From Phaeotremella fagi (taxonomy: Eukaryota; Basidiomycota; Tremellomycetes; Tremellales; Phaeotremellaceae): 64,000 bases of DNA. Position numbers and translations under genes: made by a program. Shown piece after piece: positions 60,012 to 64,000 of the stretch. The notes beneath the pieces are model-generated. The model was not told the origin of the DNA. It searched no databases and worked only from the letters and a program-made list of their open reading frames with translations. Position 1 is the first letter of the stretch; every line of letters begins with the position of its first letter. The DNA is taken from the NCBI GenBank assembly GCA_001599715.1, contig BCHU01000016.1:124001-188000 (forward strand). The letters run 5' to 3'.

Positions 60012-60478
60012 GGTCTTGAATAGGATTAATTAGTTATAGAAGATGTTATTCTAAATCTAAAGACACAAATTGTGAGTAGTTTGATAAGGTAAAAAAACAA
60101 GCGAACCTACATTATTGATACAGCTAAAAGCGGCTTAGACCGACTGGAATCCTTGGGAGGGGTGTGGGGAAAAGAATATACACAGATCGAAGTAGAAGGA
60201 TAGACGTTTAAAGGCGACTGTTGTTCAAATGGCCATTAGGAGACGATTCTTGTTGAAAATAAATAGATAGAAATAGAAAAGAATACCAAGATAAACGATA
60301 GTTTTCGGTTCAAGATAGAGATCGAAGAAATAGCGTAATCAGAACCACGTGGCAAATATAAACCGACAGAATCTTCCACGTCACGAGTTTTTCGAAAGTT
60401 ATTCAACATCTCAACTCCATTGTCATTGTCATTTTCAACTTCATCTTCCATCTCCACCACCATCTTCATCTTCCAACA
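60012..60478. promoter_or_regulatory. Divergent promoter ABC transporter / translin
   Basis: 467 bp between two outward start codons. A CATC/TTCATC-rich stretch before the translin ATG (60405-60478) reads like a leader. No gene is supported. Confidence 0.5.
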
Positions 60479-61430
60479 ATGTCAGATAGATTATCATCAG
60501 TCGATACAGCTCTAACTTCAGTCATATCATTGTTAGAAGCGGAACAGAATTTGAAGAAAGTGCGTGATAAACAACAGCGGATCTGATCGGATCAACATTT
60601 CATCCCTAACATTGATTTATCGTAGACCCTCAAAGATTCAGTTGAACCCGTCGAAGATATCGCTAGGAACGCAACAGCAGAATTGAACAGACTACATTCG
60701 TCTCCGTCTTCATCCCGTGGGCTCAATCTCTTATTACATACTTGAAGTCTAAGGGCTAACACTTCACTTTAGACAAGGAAATCGCAGATCGCGTCATTGA
60801 AATCGTCAAATCAACTCATTCAAATTGGAATTCTATAGCGACCTTGATCCCACCAGGGGAGTTTTATAGGTATCAATATCTCTTCTCACCGATCTTGAAG
60901 AATTTAGTCACGGCGGTTGTATTGGCTAGATTCATTTTGTTGGATGAGTTAACACCTGCTGATGTTGTCGGTGGTTTCATTGGTGGTAAGTCACAAAGAG
61001 GGAATGGAATCTTTCTACTATACTGATTACTTTCCAGTCCACAAAGAAAATGCTGCTCCTATAGAACTTACTGCTGATGATTATTTACATGGTGTCATAA
61101 GTATGGTCAACGAGTTGGTAGGATCATCATAATTTCTCGACATCCAAGTGTTTTTACCTAACAATCTTTAGCCGAGATTATCGATCAATTCAGTCACTTC
61201 TCAAAATTTCACACTCCCACCTAAAATAGCTCTGTTCGTTAGCGACATCTTCGCTTCGTATTCATTGGTACGTGGTAATCATGTATCATTGATGGTTTGC
61301 TGACCTGTACTAGTTGAATCTTCGTAACGACTCACTTAGACGTCGATTTGATTCTATTAAGTATGATTTGAAGAGGTGTGAAGATGTTGTCTACGATTTG
61401 ACGTTGAGAGGGTTGACTGCACCTCCGTAG
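60479..61430 (+). CDS. TSN: Translin
   Basis: Translin forms an octameric ring with or without Trax (the C3PO nuclease), binds single-stranded DNA and RNA and is linked to RNA silencing and tRNA processing. The ATG at 60479-60481 opens MSDRLSSVDTALTSVISLLE. Exons continue TLKDSVEPVEDIARNATAEL, DKEIADRVIEIVKSTHSNWN, ATLIPPGEFYRYQYLFSPIL, VVLARFILLDELTPADVVGG, ADDYLHGVISMVNEL and PRLSINSVTSQNFTLPPKIA. The C-terminal FDSIKYDLKRCEDVVYDLTL followed by RGLTAPP is the translin hallmark. Stop TAG at 61428-61430. Seven exons, about 230 residues, normal length. A Trax gene is not in the window. Confidence 0.94.
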
Positions 61431-61732
61431 TGAGGTTGGAACGTTAAATCAATGCAACAAGTTGAATCTCCCTCACCGTGATGCCGATGAGCACATTCAA
61501 TCATATGGCGATGGGATCCAGGAAGTGTGTGCTAGAGAGCACATAATATGATCACTATATGATCATCACCTCTGAGTTTCATAAGCTAAATATCGTTGTT
61601 GCTAAGTACACCAAAGCAAGGAACCGGTTTTTTGCCACGCTGTGAGCCACGATCGTTTCATCATCCCTCTACTCCAATCCAATCCAATTTCCATCATCCG
61701 CTATACCAAATACAACATAAAGAAATATCATA
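61431..61732. other. Intergenic: translin 3' end / P450 promoter
   Basis: 302 bp between tandem genes. A partly repeated GATCACTATATGATCATC is seen near 61550-61566. No gene. Confidence 0.5.
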
Positions 61733-63840
61733 ATGTCTCCACCCAAAGAAATCTATTGTCTCCTCCTATTCATCCCAGTCCTATACATACTCAGAAAACC
61801 GATTCTTTCAATATTCATACCCCGCTCACTCCCTGGTATCCCAGCTTATCCAGATGCGAAACCTTTCTTAGGTGATATCCCACGTCTAGCGAGGGAGATC
61901 CAAGCTACTAAAAGTTTTAGTAAATTCTTTGATAAATGTGCGAGAGATTTAGGACCTATCTGTCAACTTCGAATCAGTTTCTTGGAAACGTAAGTGAATC
62001 CTGCAATTCACAGGATCTGTGCACTGAACAATCGGTAGAATGGTTATCATCGCCGATCATCAAGAAATCGAAAATATCTTGACTCGTCGTATCAAACAAT
62101 TCGATCGTGCAAGAAACACCATAAGAAGTATGGGCACTATCTTACCCCTCGGTCAAATAGCTCTCCCAACCAATGAAATGTGGAAGCACCATCGAAGAAT
62201 CATCGGAACAGCTATGACCAGTAAATATCTAAGTCTAACTACTCCAAGAGGGAACGAGGTCGTCAAAGAATTGATTGGTTTATGGAGATTGAAAAGTTCT
62301 AGGAGTGGAGGTAGATGTTTTAGAGCTGATAAGGATTTGGAAGGGGCTACGATGGATGCTATTTGTGAGTCTGAGTCTAGGTTTAGACTCGTGGATGGGT
62401 TTCGTTAATTGAGTTTTCTAGGTGGGATGGCATTTGGACATAGTTGGGGAGTCATCAAGGGCTTCACTGAACAAATTGAAAACGTCAAAACCTTCCCCAC
62501 TGGTCCTGTTGGAGAAGTAGAATTCAACACCGGACTCCCCGATCTCGCAAAATGCACTTGGGTCTTATTTGATGCAAGTAGTCGGTGTACACTATCGTCA
62601 TTTTCTGACCTTCGCACTGTAGTCTATCCCAATCGTCTCCTCCATCCCCAGGATCGTTCATTTCTTCACCCGTCAAACGAGAAAATACAAATACGCAGCG
62701 AAAACTATTGACGATTTCTTAACTGACAAGATAACAAAGTCTAGAGTTTGGGCTAAGGAACGTGGGGCCGACTCCGCTGCTGATTTAGCTGATAACACTT
62801 TGGATATGATGACTGCTAGAGAATTGAAGGGTGATGGTGATTATATGCCGGATGATGAGATGAAACAAGAGGTCTTTCAATGTATGTTGTGAATTGGTTC
62901 AGTCTAGAGTATGCTGAATTATTATAGATCTAGTTGCTGGTACCGAGACTACCAGTGTCACTTTATCCTGGGTAAGTTTTCTCTTACTCACTTGATTGTG
63001 TTTTCTTCAACTCATATCTCTAGTTTCTGAAATACATGACCATTCATCCTGAAATCCAACGTAAACTTCGTTCAGCATTGGTGACAGCTCTACCTGAAAT
63101 CCAAGATCGTCAACCTACATTCGAAGATTTGAACGCTATCAACACACCATATCTCGAAGCGGTGGTTTATGAATGTTTGAGATTATCCAGAACGGCTGGT
63201 GGGATGGCTCGTGAAGGTATGTCAACTCCACAACCCCTAACATAAACTCATTTCAATTTCAGTTAAAGAAGACGTTATCGTCCTCGGAAAACGAATTCCA
63301 AAAGGTACAACCATCCTACTTCCAACCGTCACCTCCTGGGAAGACAGTTCAACCCCAATGGCGTTATACGATCCGTCGTCTCTATCAACAAACACAGATA
63401 AAGATGATATGGATTTAGAAATCACCATCAAATATTCCAATTCATTGAATCATCTTCGTGATCAAGATTCAGAAAGGAAAGTCGGTTATTGGAAAGCGGG
63501 TACTGGGAAACTGTTCATCCCTGAGAGATGGTTAGATGAGAATGGGAAATTCGATATCAATTCGGGACCATCGTTACCATTCTCTGCAGGACAAAGGGGT
63601 TGTTTTGGTAAGAACTTGGCGGTAGGTCTTAACTTTTCAAAGCAAATTGGATTGATCATTTGAAACCCGTAGTTACTCGAATTGCGACTTTTCATCTCTC
63701 AAATCAATTATCATTTCTTCTTGGCTCCTGTTGAGGAAACTCAAAATTCTTTTGAGAATTATGAGACTATCACTAGTCATCCTGTTCAATGTTTCATCAA
63801 TCCTGTTAGTTGGGATACGAGTTTGGCTCAGGGATTGTAG
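61733..63840 (+). CDS. Cytochrome P450
   Basis: A microsomal haem monooxygenase. The ATG at 61733 opens a membrane anchor (MSPPKEIYCLLLFIPVLYIL) and the Pro-rich hinge RSLPGIPAYPDAKPFLGDIP. Helix C shows MWKHHRRIIGTAMTS; helix I is YLVAGTETTSVTLSWFL, with the oxygen-activating Thr; the helix K ExxR is VVYECLRLSR; the PERW element is LFIPERWLDENGKF; the haem loop is LPFSAGQRGCFGKNLA, with Cys as ligand. After a 50-nt intron the end reads LLELRLFISQINYHFFLAPV and SHPVQCFINPVSWDTSLAQG; stop at 63838-63840. An Asp/Ser-rich insert lies between the beta region and PERW (STNTDKDDMDLEITIKYSNS). About nine exons, near 540 residues. Substrate unknown; such P450s often act on fatty acids or xenobiotics. 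Confidence 0.94.
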
Positions 63841-64000
63841 GTGTGATTGATGGGATGTGTAGTATAGTTTTCATTGTGCGGAAGTTGTTAATGATTGATT
63901 GAGAATTCGTTCTTTGTATCAGCTATAAATACTGTATCTTTAGTCATTCGTCTGCTGTTTCATACACAAAATCTATACCACCTTCAGAAATCGATAAACT

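Overview
The window reads as nuclear DNA of a fungus, most likely a basidiomycete yeast of the Tremellomycetes (Cryptococcus/Kwoniella/Tremella type). The pointers are: nearly every conserved gene is cut by many short GT-AG introns of about 40-100 nt; genes lie close together on both strands; and the gene set is fungal (alpha-aminoadipate reductase for lysine, an NDR kinase of the Cbk1 type, a Pma1 proton pump, a bifunctional Thi20-type thiamine gene, an ABCC pump of Yor1 type). The species cannot be named from this alone. No tRNA, rRNA, transposon or CRISPR array was recognised.

Layout. 0-12 kb: eIF2B delta (cut by the left edge), a sucrose/alpha-glucoside-type MFS transporter, an unknown protein, the snoRNP/spliceosome protein Snu13, alanine transaminase, a small acylated protein with a p97/Cdc48-binding motif, and the Tom20 import receptor. 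12.5-20 kb: an SGNH-like protein, the nucleotide-excision-repair protein Rad14/XPA, an RWD (Gir2-like) protein, a hotdog thioesterase and a bZIP transcription factor. 19.9-24.7 kb: about 4.8 kb with no firm gene, holding a probable long bZIP leader and a confused locus with coding-like frames on both strands. 24.7-34 kb: Cbk1 kinase, an NDUFA4/B12D-like mitochondrial protein, a flavin monooxygenase and a BTB-like protein. 35.3-42.3 kb: Lys2 and Thi20, divergently transcribed. 42.5-47.2 kb: an accessory island of five single-exon genes for related proteins of about 190 residues, all on the plus strand, the last with a one-base frameshift. 47.4-64 kb: Pma1, an unknown tail-anchored-type membrane protein, an ABCC transporter, translin and a cytochrome P450.

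Most genes are independent housekeeping units, usually in divergent pairs sharing a promoter of 240-730 bp or convergent pairs with gaps as short as 32-44 bp. The five-gene island differs in having no introns, repeated internal sequence, repeated upstream sequence and no recognisable function. It is the best candidate here for something undescribed. Coordinates of intron-containing genes run from start codon to stop codon; exons were deduced by eye from splice consensus and frame, and transcript evidence could move some of them.
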